Shown here one piece after another: positions 35,508 to 44,203 of a stretch of 64,000 nucleotides of DNA (position 1 is its first letter; the number at the start of each line of letters is the position of its first letter). The stretch lies in the NCBI RefSeq assembly GCF_001570765.1, contig NZ_BCSH01000017.1, positions 1 to 64,000 on the forward strand, written 5' to 3'. The notes under the pieces are model-generated. The model was not told where the DNA came from. It saw only the letters and a list, made by a program, of their open reading frames with translations, and ran no database searches. The translations under genes were made by a program, and so were the position numbers. The stretch comes from Nocardiopsis listeri NBRC 13360 (lineage in GTDB: Bacteria; Actinomycetota; Actinomycetes; Streptosporangiales; Streptosporangiaceae).

Positions 35508-35933
35508 TTGAGTCCACGCCGTGAGAAGCTCACCAGCCCGCAGACGAGGATCGCGTTGGCCAGGGGCAACCGGCCGGTGCAGCACCTACAGCCGGTTCCC
35601 GAACCCGTGGACACCGAGGCCGCCCGAGCGCTGTTCCGCGCGCAGCGACGCGGGGCCGTACGCACCGTGACGCTGCTGGGACTGGTGCTGTTCGGGCTGA
35701 GCGGCGCCTTCTCCCTGTTCCCGACGCTCGGAGACCTCCGGGTGGTGGGGGTGCCGATCTCCTGGCTGCTGCTGACCGTGGCGATCTACCCGTCGTTGTT
35801 CGGCCTGGCGCTGTGGCACGTGCGATCGGCCGAGCGTCTGGAGGACCGGGCCGAGGCCGTCGCACGGGCCGGGGCCGTCACCCGGTCGACCCGCAACGAC
35901 GAACCGTACCCTCGCGATGACGGGACCTCATGA
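35508..35933 (+). CDS. Small two-helix membrane protein beside the second symporter
   Basis: This 141-residue protein has a polar N-terminus of about 50 residues, two membrane helices (VTLLGLVLFGLSGAFSLFP and ISWLLLTVAIYPSLFGLALW) and a charged tail. Size and place correspond to the DUF485-type partner of an SSS symporter, though the sequence is not a clear DUF485. The TTG start follows directly on the regulator stop codon, and the stop overlaps the next start by 4 nt. It probably forms a unit with the transporter that follows. Confidence 0.8.
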   Translation: MSPRREKLTSPQTRIALARGNRPVQHLQPVPEPVDTEAARALFRAQRRGAVRTVTLLGLVLFGLSGAFSLFPTLGDLRVVGVPISWLLLTVAIYPSLFGLALWHVRSAERLEDRAEAVARAGAVTRSTRNDEPYPRDDGTS

Positions 35934-37585
35934 CCACCGCCGTCCTGGCCATCGGCCTGGTGCTCGTCGCGAGCCTGGTCATCGGGATCTACGGAGTGCG
36001 GGCCGCGCGGTCCACCTCCGACTTCCTGGTCGCCTCACGGCGGGTGTCGCCGAACTGGAACGCCCTGGCGATCGCCGGTGAATACCTGTCCGCCGCCTCC
36101 GTGCTCGGCCTGGCCGGACTGCTGCTCAAGAACGGGCTGGGCACCATGTGGTACGCGGCGGGGTTCAGCGCCGGGTACGTGGCCGTGGTCGCGTTGGTGG
36201 CCGGACCGATGCGACGTTCGGGTGCCTTCACCGTGCCGGACTTCGCCGAGTACCGACTGGGCGCGCCCCGTCTACGGAAGCTGTGCGGCTGCGTGGTACT
36301 GGTCATCATGCTGCTGTACCTGGTCCCCCAGTTCAAGGGGGCCGGGGTGGTGTTGAGCCTGGTCAGCGGAACCCCCTACTGGGTCGGGGTGCTGCTGGCC
36401 GGGTTGGTGGTGAGTGGTTCCATCGCGGCGGGCGGCATGCGTTCGGCCACCTACGTGCAGGCCTTCCACTACATCATCAAGTTGACGTTCCTGGCGGTGC
36501 CGGCGATCTACCTGGTGGTGCACGCCGGCGCCGACACCCGCTCCGAGGCCCTGCACCCCGAATGGGGTACGCGATTCCCGCAGGCCACGCCGGTGGAGTT
36601 CACCGTCGGTACCGAGTTCACGTTGGACGAACCGGTCACCGTGGTCACCGCCGACGGCGAGGAGTTGGAACTCGCCGCGGGAGGGCACTCCGTGGAACAG
36701 GGCACTGAGTACGTGTTCCCGGAGGGCGCCACCATCCCGCACCCCGAGGGCCTGCCGGAGCTCGGCGGTGAACGCTGGAGCACGCCCCTGCTGGACATGG
36801 GCGGCTACCCGTTGTTCGAGACCTGGTCGACGCTGCTCGCCATCACCCTGGGCTGCATGGGTCTGCCGCACGTGATCATGCGCTTCCACACCAGTCCGAC
36901 CGCGCGGATCGCCCGCCGGGTGGCCGTGGGCGTGATCGCGTTGCTGGGGCTGTTCTACCTTTTCCCCACCGTGTACGGACTGTTGGGCCGCGTGCTCACG
37001 CCACAGCTGGTGATGTTGCAGGGCACCGACACCGTGACGGTGGTGCTGCCGGCCCAGGCGGTCCCGGGTTCGGTGGGGACCCTCCTGACGGCGATGGTCG
37101 CCGCGGGTGCCTTCGGCGCCTTCCTGTCCACCTCCTCCGGGCTGTTGCTGGCCCTGGCCGGCGGACTGTCGCACGACCTCTTCCACGGCAGCGTGCCCCG
37201 TCTACGGCTGGCCGTGGTCGTCGGTGCCTGCGTGTCCGTCCTGTTGGCGCTGCCCGCGCAGATGATCGACATCAACGCGTTGGTGGTGTGGGCGTTCACC
37301 GTCGCGGCGTCCACCTTCTGTCCCCTGCTGGTGTTGGGGATCTGGTGGCGCCGGCTGACCCTGCCGGGCGCCGCCGCCGGACTGATCGTGGGTGGGGGCA
37401 CCGCCACCGGGGCGGTGGGATGGTCGATCCTGCTGCCCACGATCCCGGGATGGGGGACCGTGTTGTTGGCCCAACCGGCGGCTTGGACCATCCCCTTGGC
37501 GTTCCTGACGATGATGGTCGTCTCACGTTTCACCCGACCTCCCGAATGGGCCGAGCACGCGGTCCTGCGCCTGCACTCCCCCTGA
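35930..37585 (+). CDS. SSS-family symporter (ActP-like, second copy)
   Basis: This 551-residue transporter has the sodium:solute symporter fold with about 13 helices. Motifs are GEYLSAASVLGLAGLLLKNG, the LVPQFKGAGVVLSLV stretch and GCMGLPHVIMRFHTSP, parallel to the ActP protein upstream in the same operon group. A polar insert of about 75 residues between helices (about 200-275) differs from ActP. The ATG overlaps the small membrane-protein stop. The substrate is probably a monocarboxylate, but it need not be acetate. Confidence 0.9.
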   Translation: MTTAVLAIGLVLVASLVIGIYGVRAARSTSDFLVASRRVSPNWNALAIAGEYLSAASVLGLAGLLLKNGLGTMWYAAGFSAGYVAVVALVAGPMRRSGAFTVPDFAEYRLGAPRLRKLCGCVVLVIMLLYLVPQFKGAGVVLSLVSGTPYWVGVLLAGLVVSGSIAAGGMRSATYVQAFHYIIKLTFLAVPAIYLVVHAGADTRSEALHPEWGTRFPQATPVEFTVGTEFTLDEPVTVVTADGEELELAAGGHSVEQGTEYVFPEGATIPHPEGLPELGGERWSTPLLDMGGYPLFETWSTLLAITLGCMGLPHVIMRFHTSPTARIARRVAVGVIALLGLFYLFPTVYGLLGRVLTPQLVMLQGTDTVTVVLPAQAVPGSVGTLLTAMVAAGAFGAFLSTSSGLLLALAGGLSHDLFHGSVPRLRLAVVVGACVSVLLALPAQMIDINALVVWAFTVAASTFCPLLVLGIWWRRLTLPGAAAGLIVGGGTATGAVGWSILLPTIPGWGTVLLAQPAAWTIPLAFLTMMVVSRFTRPPEWAEHAVLRLHSP

Positions 37586-37662
37586 CCGCCCCGTTCGCGG
37601 GGTGGGGCGGGACCCGACGGAGTACGATTACCTCGTGTCCAAAACCAGCCACGAGGAGTAGC

Positions 37663-38289
37663 GTGCCTCGCCTGCCGCGTGCGTTTCCCTTCCTGTTCGC
37701 CGCCGGAGTCGTGCTGTGCTCCTGCGCGGCGGCCCAGGCCGACGAGTCCGGGTACGCCCCGCCCCCCGACACGAGTGTCACGGCCGGGCCCCAGGACGTC
37801 CGTGTGGACACCCCCGACACCCATGTGGAGTCCACCCCGGAGTGGGTGGTCGTGTGCGCGGGCGAGGTGACGGTCGTGATCGGTCCGGGCGCCTGCCCGC
37901 TGTCACCGCCCGCGTTCGTCCCCGAACCCGCGCCCGAACCGGGTCGTTCCGTCCCCGATGCGCCCGTACCCGAGCCTCCGATCGTGTCGGCACCGGCCAC
38001 GGCGGCCACGGCGGAACCGGCCGCATCGGAATCGCCCGGGCCCGAGGGTCCCGCCCCCGAGGCACCACCGGCGCCGGAACCCGCCGAACCCGCGGAGCCC
38101 CTCACACCGGTGGAGGCGGCCCGAGTGATCGAGGCCGCCCATCAGGACCCCCTCATCGCCGCCGACCGACCCACCACGGACACCGCGACCGGGGTCTTCA
38201 CACCGATGCGCACCATGGTCCTCATCGCCGTGGTGGGCGCCGTCGCCGCCGCCGGTGCCGGCCGCGCCGGCGCCACCCGGCAAAGGTAA
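37663..38289 (+). CDS. Pro/Ala/Glu-rich surface protein with C-terminal anchor
   Basis: This protein of about 208 residues has an N-terminal export signal (FPFLFAAGVVLCSCAAAQA), a short domain with two cysteines (VVVCAGEVTVVIGPGACPL), a long Pro/Ala/Glu-rich spacer, and a C-terminal hydrophobic helix followed by Arg-rich residues. This is the layout of a wall-spanning or surface-exposed protein held in the membrane at its C-terminus. The GTG at 37663 follows GAGGA. I do not recognise a family. The upstream open frame is antisense-like spacer. Confidence 0.7.
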   Translation: MPRLPRAFPFLFAAGVVLCSCAAAQADESGYAPPPDTSVTAGPQDVRVDTPDTHVESTPEWVVVCAGEVTVVIGPGACPLSPPAFVPEPAPEPGRSVPDAPVPEPPIVSAPATAATAEPAASESPGPEGPAPEAPPAPEPAEPAEPLTPVEAARVIEAAHQDPLIAADRPTTDTATGVFTPMRTMVLIAVVGAVAAAGAGRAGATRQR

Positions 38290-38294
38290 GGAGG

Positions 38295-39068
38295 TCAGGG
38301 CGTGACCATCGTCGAGTCGACACGTTCGAACGTGGCCAGCGCCGCCGACAACCCCTCGGCGTCGACCTTCAACGCCGACGCGTAGGGATCGCCGATGTAG
38401 AAGAGCAGAGCGATGGTGGCGAACACGAACAGCAGGTTGACGGCGGCCCACAGGTAGGCCACCCGGGCACCGCGCTTGATCATCGCGAACGGCATCACCG
38501 CGACCACCGCACCGGAAGCGGCGGTCAGCACCAGCAGCAACGTAGGAATGCCGTCCCCGGCGGCGTCGGACCTGGCCACGCGCGCGTCGCTGAGGTTGCC
38601 GAGTTCCTGACGCGCGGTCAAGCGGTCGAGCCCGTCACCGGAATCGGACGCCGAGAGCGTGCGCACCGACGTCGTCAGCGCGGCCATGGCCTCGTCCCCC
38701 TCCGCGCTGAGTTCCCCCTCGGTCACCATGCGCGGCCAATCGTCCTCCACCACGGTCGTCAGGTAGGCGCGAAGGTTCTCGCGCACCGCGATGGCCTCGT
38801 CCTCGGGCAGGGCGGTGGTGCTCCAGTACAGGGATTGCGCAGCGCCGGTCTCGGCGACGATCCCGTCTTCCGCGGTGGTGAAGTTCTCCCAGGCGATCAC
38901 CGCGCCCATGGCGGCGGCCACGAGGTAGAGGGCGAGCACGCAGGGTGCGATGGTGGCGCCCAAGGCACCGCCGGAGAACTCATCGTCGACCTGGAGGCGT
39001 CGGGAGATCAGTACGGCGCCGGCGACCATGACGATCAGGAGGGCGGCGAGCAGCAGCAGGGTGGACAA
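38295..39068 (-). CDS. DUF4239 membrane protein
   Basis: This 257-residue protein has two N-terminal helices (LLLLAALLIVMVAGAVLI and APCVLALYLVAAAMGAVIAW), a central soluble helical region of about 100 residues, and two C-terminal helices. This architecture is that of DUF4239, a family distantly likened to bestrophin channels. Its role is unknown. It ends 5 nt from the convergent stop of the surface-protein gene. Confidence 0.85.
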   Translation of the reverse strand: MSTLLLLAALLIVMVAGAVLISRRLQVDDEFSGGALGATIAPCVLALYLVAAAMGAVIAWENFTTAEDGIVAETGAAQSLYWSTTALPEDEAIAVRENLRAYLTTVVEDDWPRMVTEGELSAEGDEAMAALTTSVRTLSASDSGDGLDRLTARQELGNLSDARVARSDAAGDGIPTLLLVLTAASGAVVAVMPFAMIKRGARVAYLWAAVNLLFVFATIALLFYIGDPYASALKVDAEGLSAALATFERVDSTMVTP

Positions 39069-39268
39069 TCGGGGCTCCCAGCAGGAGAAACGGGTATCGA
39101 CTGGTCATCGTTAACACGCCCCGACCGGTCCCGCCCCCGAAACGGATGAACGCCCGCTTTTATCCCCCGTCCCGTCCGACGAGACCTCGGCCCCTGGAGC
39201 CCGACGTACCGATTGGTACGTTCTCAGCGCCGCTCTCCCCCACTCCAGCGCTCTCGGAAGGACCACCC

Positions 39269-39829
39269 GTGCCCACCATCCTCTCCCCCCGCGGCCCCTT
39301 GCTCCGGCTCACCGCGCTCGCCGCCGCGACCACCGCCTCGGTCCTCCTCGCCCCTTCCACCGCGATCGCCGAGGATGATCGCGCGCACAGCTCCTCCGTG
39401 GAGGTCATCATCACCGACGATGGCTTCTACGAGGTCGGTGAGGACGTGGAGAGCCTGAAGACCTTCCTGGACGAGAACCCCCGGTACGCCGACGCCGTGG
39501 ACGACCCCGGCGAGGTCGGCGAGGTCGGCGAGGTCGGCGCCCTGGCCGCCGAATCGGCCGCGCTCACCCACGGCACCCTCACCATCCGGACCACCGACTG
39601 CACCACCGCGAAGGTGAGCTACTCCAAGGCCTCCGGAAGCCGGATCACCGTGGAGCTGCGCGTGGGCCAGATCGGTCGCCTGGAACGCAGGGGCGGTCCC
39701 CGGGTGGTCTCCACGGGCCGGTCCGCGTCCTTCACCACCGGCATCGCCTCGTTCGGCGACGTCCAGGGCCGGATGCACGTCTCGGAGCAGGACACGACGT
39801 TCCGCACCGGCTATGTCTCCTGCCGTTGA
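39269..39829 (+). CDS. Secreted protein with EVG repeat, unknown function
   Basis: This 186-residue protein has a Sec signal peptide (LTALAAATTASVLLAPSTAIAE), then an acidic region with a tandem GEVGEVGEVG repeat and a C-terminal beta-rich domain with two cysteines (TTDCTTAKVSY and GYVSCR), likely a disulfide pair. The GTG at 39269 follows GGAAGGA. I do not recognise the domain. Because the first 41 residues of the longer frame have no signal character, the internal start is preferred. Confidence 0.75.
   Translation: MPTILSPRGPLLRLTALAAATTASVLLAPSTAIAEDDRAHSSSVEVIITDDGFYEVGEDVESLKTFLDENPRYADAVDDPGEVGEVGEVGALAAESAALTHGTLTIRTTDCTTAKVSYSKASGSRITVELRVGQIGRLERRGGPRVVSTGRSASFTTGIASFGDVQGRMHVSEQDTTFRTGYVSCR
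39511..39540 (+). repeat. Short tandem repeat, 9 bp x 3
   Basis: The unit GGCGAGGTC (GEV-coding) occurs three times in the secreted protein gene, with a fourth partial copy. Copy number could vary by slippage without breaking the frame. Confidence 0.7.
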
Positions 39830-39843
39830 CCCGTGTTCGGACC

Positions 39844-39887
39844 ACGACGAGGGGCGCGGACACCGTCGTGCCCACGCCCCTCGTCGT
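39844..39887. terminator. Terminator between the secreted protein gene and pckG
   Basis: A 13-bp stem (39844-39856 with 39875-39887, 18-nt loop) lies between two converging genes and can serve both. Confidence 0.65.
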
Positions 39888-39934
39888 CGGTCGACCCCCG
39901 ATGTGCGGAGAAGGGAGGGGGACGACCCGGGTGG

Positions 39935-41755
39935 CTACCCGTCCAGGCGGTCCACCAGCGCGTGGTACTCGTCCCAGAGCTCGTTCGGGAGGTTGTCACC
40001 GAAGGTCCTGAAGAACTCGGGGACCAGCGCGGCTTCCTGCTTCCAGACGTCGGGGTCGACGTCGAGGACGAACTTCATGTCCTCGTCGGAGATGTCCAGC
40101 CCCTCGGTGTCGATGCCGTCGGCGGTCGGCACCAGACCGATCGGGGTCTCCACGGCCTCGGCCTCGCCTTCGAGCCGCTCGACGATCCACTTGATGACGC
40201 GGCTGTTCTCACCGAAGCCCGGCCAGACGATCTCGCCGTCGGCGTTCTTCTTGAACCAGTTGACGTAGAAGATCTTCGGCAACTCGGCCTGGTCGGCGCC
40301 GGCACCGATCTTCAGCCAGTGGGCGAAGTAGTCGCCCATGTTGTAGCCGCAGAACGGCAACATCGCGAACGGGTCGCGGCGCAGCTCGCCGACGGAGCCC
40401 TCCTGGGCGGCGGTCTTCTCGGAGGAGACGTTGGCGCCGAGGTAGACGCCGTGCTGCCAGCTGAGGGACTCGCTCACCAGCGGCACCGCGGTGGCGCGGC
40501 GGCCACCGAACAGGATGGCCGAGATCGGCACACCCGCGGGGTCCTCCCACTCGTCGGCGATCGTCGGGGCCTGCCCGGCCGGGGTGGTGAAGCGGGAGTT
40601 GGGGTGGGCGGCGGGCTCACCGGACCCGGGGGTCCAGGGACGGCCCTTCCAGTCGGTCAGACCGGCCGGGGGCTCCTCGGTGAGGCCCTCCCACCACACG
40701 TCGCCGTCCTCGGTGAGGGCGACGTTGGTGAAGATGCTGTTGCCCCACAGTGTCTCGACCGCGTTGGCGTTGGTCTTGGCGCCGGTGCCGGGCGCGACGC
40801 CGAAGAAGCCGGCCTCGGGGTTGATGGCGCGCAGCCGTCCGTCGGCGCCGAAGCGCATCCAGGCGATGTCGTCACCGACGGTCTCGACCTTCCAGCCGGG
40901 GATGGTCGGCTGGAGCATGGCGAGGTTGGTCTTGCCGCAGGCGCTCGGGAAGGCGGCGGCGACGTAGTGTGACCTTCCCCGCGGCGAGGTCACCTTGAGG
41001 ATCAGCATGTGCTCGGCGAGCCAGCCCTCGTCGCGGGCCATGACCGAGGCGATGCGCAGCGCGTAGCACTTCTTGCCGAGCAGGGCGTTGCCGCCGTAGC
41101 CGGATCCGTAGGACCAGATCTCACGGGTCTCGGGGAAGTGCGAGATGTACTTGGTGGTGTTGCAGGGCCAGGCGACGTCCTGCTGTCCGGGCTCCAGCGG
41201 GGCGCCGACGGAGTGGATGGCCTTGACGAACTCGCCGCGTTCCTCGATGAGGCGCAGGGCGGCGGCGCCCATGCGGGCCATGACGCGCATGGAGACGACG
41301 ACGTAGGGGGAGTCGGTGATCTCGACGCCGAGCTGGGAGATGTCACCGCCGAGGGGACCCATGCAGAAGGGCACCACGTACATGGTGCGGCCGCGCATGG
41401 CTCCCTTGAAGACCTCGCCGAAGGTGGCGCGCATCTCGTCCGGGGCGATCCAGTTGTTGGTGGGGCCCGCGTCCTCTTCGCGCTCGGAGCAGATGAAGGT
41501 GCGGTCCTCCACTCGGGCGACGTCGCTCGGGTCCGACTTGCAGTAGAAGCTGTTGGGCCGTTTCGCGGAGTCGAGGCGGGTGAACGTGCCCTGCTCGACC
41601 AGTAGGTCGGTGAGGCGGGTCCACTCCTCCTCGGAGCCGTCACACCACACGACCTCGTCCGGCCTGGTCAGCTCCGCGACGTCACGAACCCAGGAGATGA
41701 GTTCTTCGTTGTCGGTCAGGGCGGTGCCCACGTCAATACCCACGTCAGCAGTCAC
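39935..41755 (-). CDS. pckG: Phosphoenolpyruvate carboxykinase (GTP)
   Basis: This 606-residue enzyme converts oxaloacetate and GTP to phosphoenolpyruvate, the entry to gluconeogenesis. The kinase P-loop FPSACGKTN (269-277) includes the hyperreactive cysteine of the GTP class. Further marks are [34 protein letters not shown] and [25 protein letters not shown] at 41755 follows AGGAG. A DasR-like operator lies about 65 nt upstream, so amino-sugar signalling may control it. Confidence 0.97.
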   Translation of the reverse strand: MTADVGIDVGTALTDNEELISWVRDVAELTRPDEVVWCDGSEEEWTRLTDLLVEQGTFTRLDSAKRPNSFYCKSDPSDVARVEDRTFICSEREEDAGPTNNWIAPDEMRATFGEVFKGAMRGRTMYVVPFCMGPLGGDISQLGVEITDSPYVVVSMRVMARMGAAALRLIEERGEFVKAIHSVGAPLEPGQQDVAWPCNTTKYISHFPETREIWSYGSGYGGNALLGKKCYALRIASVMARDEGWLAEHMLILKVTSPRGRSHYVAAAFPSACGKTNLAMLQPTIPGWKVETVGDDIAWMRFGADGRLRAINPEAGFFGVAPGTGAKTNANAVETLWGNSIFTNVALTEDGDVWWEGLTEEPPAGLTDWKGRPWTPGSGEPAAHPNSRFTTPAGQAPTIADEWEDPAGVPISAILFGGRRATAVPLVSESLSWQHGVYLGANVSSEKTAAQEGSVGELRRDPFAMLPFCGYNMGDYFAHWLKIGAGADQAELPKIFYVNWFKKNADGEIVWPGFGENSRVIKWIVERLEGEAEAVETPIGLVPTADGIDTEGLDISDEDMKFVLDVDPDVWKQEAALVPEFFRTFGDNLPNELWDEYHALVDRLDG

Positions 41756-41767
41756 AACGGCTCCTCT

Positions 41768-41792
41768 TCGAATGACGAGATCTCTCGAATGA
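41768..41792 (-). repeat. Direct repeat in the pckG leader
   Basis: TCGAATGA occurs at 41768-41775 and again at 41785-41792, immediately ahead of the pckG start. It may be part of the leader or a regulator site. Confidence 0.35.
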
Positions 41793-41818
41793 TGAACGAC
41801 GAGGAGCGGAACTGACCA

Positions 41819-41834
41819 ATTGGTCTAGGCCAGT
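41819..41834 (-). promoter_or_regulatory. DasR-like operator (dre) upstream of pckG
   Basis: ATTGGTCTAGGCCAGT matches the published DasR consensus A(C/G)TGGTCTAGACCA(C/G)T at 14 of 16 positions. A half-site AGTGGTCTA follows at 41832-41840, and TCTAGACCACT, a perfect half of the consensus, is at 42065-42075. The gene encoding DasR is not in the window. Confidence 0.6.
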
Positions 41835-42064
41835 GGTCTAATAATGGCCGCACGGGATATCGGATTCCGCTGCATGGCAAGGGATTCGGGCACTCGACCA
41901 CGGTGTGCCCGCACACGCTCAACGGGCTCGCCCCGACACGGCTCGGAGCAGCTTTTCCCTGCGTCGCGGGCCGAAGGCACGTCCACGACGACACACCGTG
42001 CCATTCGTCACACGGGCTCACCGTCCGGGCACCGAAGCGCCGCGGAGGCGCGGAACGAACACCC

Positions 42065-42075
42065 TCTAGACCACT
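42065..42075. promoter_or_regulatory. Half dre-like site near the UspA gene end
   Basis: TCTAGACCACT equals the right half of the DasR consensus exactly. It lies between the UspA stop and the pckG promoter region, about 310 nt from the pckG start. Confidence 0.35.
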
Positions 42076-42091
42076 GCCGGGTCTTCGCAGT

Positions 42092-42994
42092 TCAACGAAG
42101 TATGGCCACCGGGCCCCGGGCGCCGTGCAGGACCGAGTGACTCACCGATCCCAGCAGCAGGCCGCGGAACCCGCCGCGGCCGCGCGAGCCCACCACGATC
42201 AGGTCGGCGGGGGTGGCCTCCTCCAGAAGGGCCACCACCGGGTGCGCACGGACCACCCGCGTGTGCACCCGAACCTTGGACCGCATCAACCGCAGGTCCA
42301 TCAGTTCCTCGTCCAGGGCCTGCCTGGCGGCCTCCGCGGCCGTCGCGTCGTCGAACAGTTCCGGCGGGATGGGACCGGTCGCGGCGGCGAACGCCACCAA
42401 CGGTTGCCAGGCGCTGACCGCCACCAGGTCGGCGTCGGCGAACTCCGCCTGGTCGAAGGCGAACCTCAACGCTCGCCGGCTCGGCTCGGAACCGTCCGCA
42501 CCCACGATGACCCGGCTGCGCACCCCGTGCGCGGCGGCGTGGTCCCGGGGCAGCACTATGACCGGCACCGGTGAACGAGCGGCCAGTTCGATGCCCACCG
42601 ACCCCACGAACGCCGCGGCGATCCCGCTCAGTCCGCGCGAGCCCACCACGACCGCCGCCACCCCCGGTTCGTGGGACTCCGTGATCAGGGCCTGGGCGGG
42701 CCGGTCGAACGACATCCGGGTGCGCACGGACAGTTCGGGGAACAGCCGCGACACCCAATCCTCGGCGTGGTCGAGCAGGGTCCGGGCCCCCGAGCCCTCC
42801 GTCGCCCGGGCCTGCTCCTCGACGCTCGACCACACGTCGAAACCGTCCGTGGCCAGCGGGCGCGCGGCGGCCACGATCAACACGCCCAGGCCACGAAGCA
42901 TGGCCTGGTACGCCGACCATTCCAACGCGTGCCTGCTGGAGTCGCTGCCGTCCACCCCCACGACCATCCATCGTGTCGTGGTAGCGCCGTTCAT
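42092..42994 (-). CDS. Tandem universal stress protein (UspA)
   Basis: This 300-residue protein has two UspA domains, each with a beta strand and ATP loop: MVVGVDGSDSSRHALEW with VVVGSRGLSGIAAAFVGSVG, and VIVGADGSEPSRRALRF with VVGSRGRGGFRGLLLGSVSHSVL. The G2xG9GS-type nucleotide-binding motif is intact in both. Such proteins bind ATP and protect under stress or hypoxia in actinobacteria. ATG at 42994 is chosen over a longer Arg-rich frame. Confidence 0.93.
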   Translation of the reverse strand: MNGATTTRWMVVGVDGSDSSRHALEWSAYQAMLRGLGVLIVAAARPLATDGFDVWSSVEEQARATEGSGARTLLDHAEDWVSRLFPELSVRTRMSFDRPAQALITESHEPGVAAVVVGSRGLSGIAAAFVGSVGIELAARSPVPVIVLPRDHAAAHGVRSRVIVGADGSEPSRRALRFAFDQAEFADADLVAVSAWQPLVAFAAATGPIPPELFDDATAAEAARQALDEELMDLRLMRSKVRVHTRVVRAHPVVALLEEATPADLIVVGSRGRGGFRGLLLGSVSHSVLHGARGPVAILR

Positions 42995-43225
42995 CTGCGT
43001 GCGCCCTTTCCGTAGGTCTCGGCGGTCATGGGATCTTCGCCTCCGCCGGTGTTTCCATGCTCTTCCCGATGATGCCGTCCGAACACGCACCGGCGGATAA
43101 CAGTGCCGCCGCGAGTTGGGTGACGTAAAGTCCCAAGACGACCAGTGTCCCCGCAGGAACGGAACGCGCGGACGTCAGGTCGCGTCCGAGAGACATAAGC
43201 GAGTCATCGGCGGATGGGGAGCGCG

Positions 43226-43954
43226 ATGTCCCACTCGAACACCGGACACCTGCACTGGGACCACCGTGACGGCCGTGTGGCCGCGGTGGTGGCCGCCGTG
43301 GTCTACAGCATGTGGGCGCTGGAGGTCGTCTTTCCCGTCGGGCTCGGATCCGGCACCGGCGCGTTGGCCGACCCCGAATCCACCTTCGGGCGGATGTTGG
43401 ACAGCGCCCACCGGACCGCGGCGATCCTGGTCGTGCTCGCCGCCGGCCTCGGGCTGGCGCTGGGCGCCGAGCGACCGCGCCGTTGGCTGACGATCTCGTG
43501 GTGGTCCATGGTCGTGTTCGGCGTCACGTCCTTGACCTCGTCCCTGCTGCCCGGGCGATGTGTGGTGTCCACCGACGCGGCGTGCGCGGTGGAGTCCGTG
43601 GTGGAGGGGATGGGCGGGGTGAGCGTCCTCCAGCCACCGCTGGCCGTGGTCGCGACCCTCGCGGCGTTGGTGGCCTCGGCCGCGCTCACCAGGGACCGGC
43701 ACGTGGCGGGCGAGCGCTCCTGGATCGTGTTGGCGCTGATCACCGCCGCGCAGGCGGTGGCCGCCGTGGCCGTCCTGGTGCTCGCCGCCGGCCTGTACCT
43801 CTCGTCCGGGGACGGCTCCCCGGGTGTCGCGTTGGGGATGGCGGAACGCCTCCACCTGGTGACGGTCGCCCTGTGGCTGCTGGCCGTGGGGTTGATCCCC
43901 GGCCACTGGAAGCGGCGTGGCGGCCGGATCCGCGCGCCCGAGCGGCTGAGCTGA
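43226..43954 (+). CDS. DUF998 membrane protein
   Basis: This 242-residue protein has about six membrane helices and two cysteines in an external loop (LPGRCVVSTDAAC). Size and topology match DUF998, an uncharacterised integral membrane family. GGGGAG lies 5 nt before the ATG at 43226; an ATG at 43214 is too close to that site. It is flanked by a terminator and appears to be monocistronic. Confidence 0.8.
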   Translation: MSHSNTGHLHWDHRDGRVAAVVAAVVYSMWALEVVFPVGLGSGTGALADPESTFGRMLDSAHRTAAILVVLAAGLGLALGAERPRRWLTISWWSMVVFGVTSLTSSLLPGRCVVSTDAACAVESVVEGMGGVSVLQPPLAVVATLAALVASAALTRDRHVAGERSWIVLALITAAQAVAAVAVLVLAAGLYLSSGDGSPGVALGMAERLHLVTVALWLLAVGLIPGHWKRRGGRIRAPERLS

Positions 43955-43973
43955 CCCGCTCTCACACCACCCG

Positions 43974-44007
43974 TCCGACACCCTCCGCAACCTCGGAGGG
44001 TGTCGGA
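43974..44007. terminator. Terminator after the DUF998 gene
   Basis: A perfect 14-bp stem (43974-43987 with 43994-44007, 6-nt loop) lies 20 nt after the stop codon, between this gene and the end of the convergent helicase gene. Confidence 0.8.
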
Positions 44008-44203
44008 GCCTTCGAGGCCGCTCCCTCGGCCGACGACGTGCCCCGGCCACTCGGTGAAGGCCTCCGAGGCGGCCCGGGTGCCGGGTGTGTCGGCCCCCGG
44101 TGCGGTTCGCGCAGGTCCTCGTCGGCGCGTTCCGGTTCGTCGGCCCCGGCCCGTTCCAGCGTCCGCCGCAGCCGCCGGTCCAGGGCCGGGCGCGCGTCCG
44201 AAT

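Noticed and set aside
37288-37662. N-terminal extension of the surface protein into the symporter gene
   Set aside because: It is out of frame with the symporter and overlaps it by almost 300 nt, whereas a GTG with a ribosome site and a good signal sequence lies at 37663.
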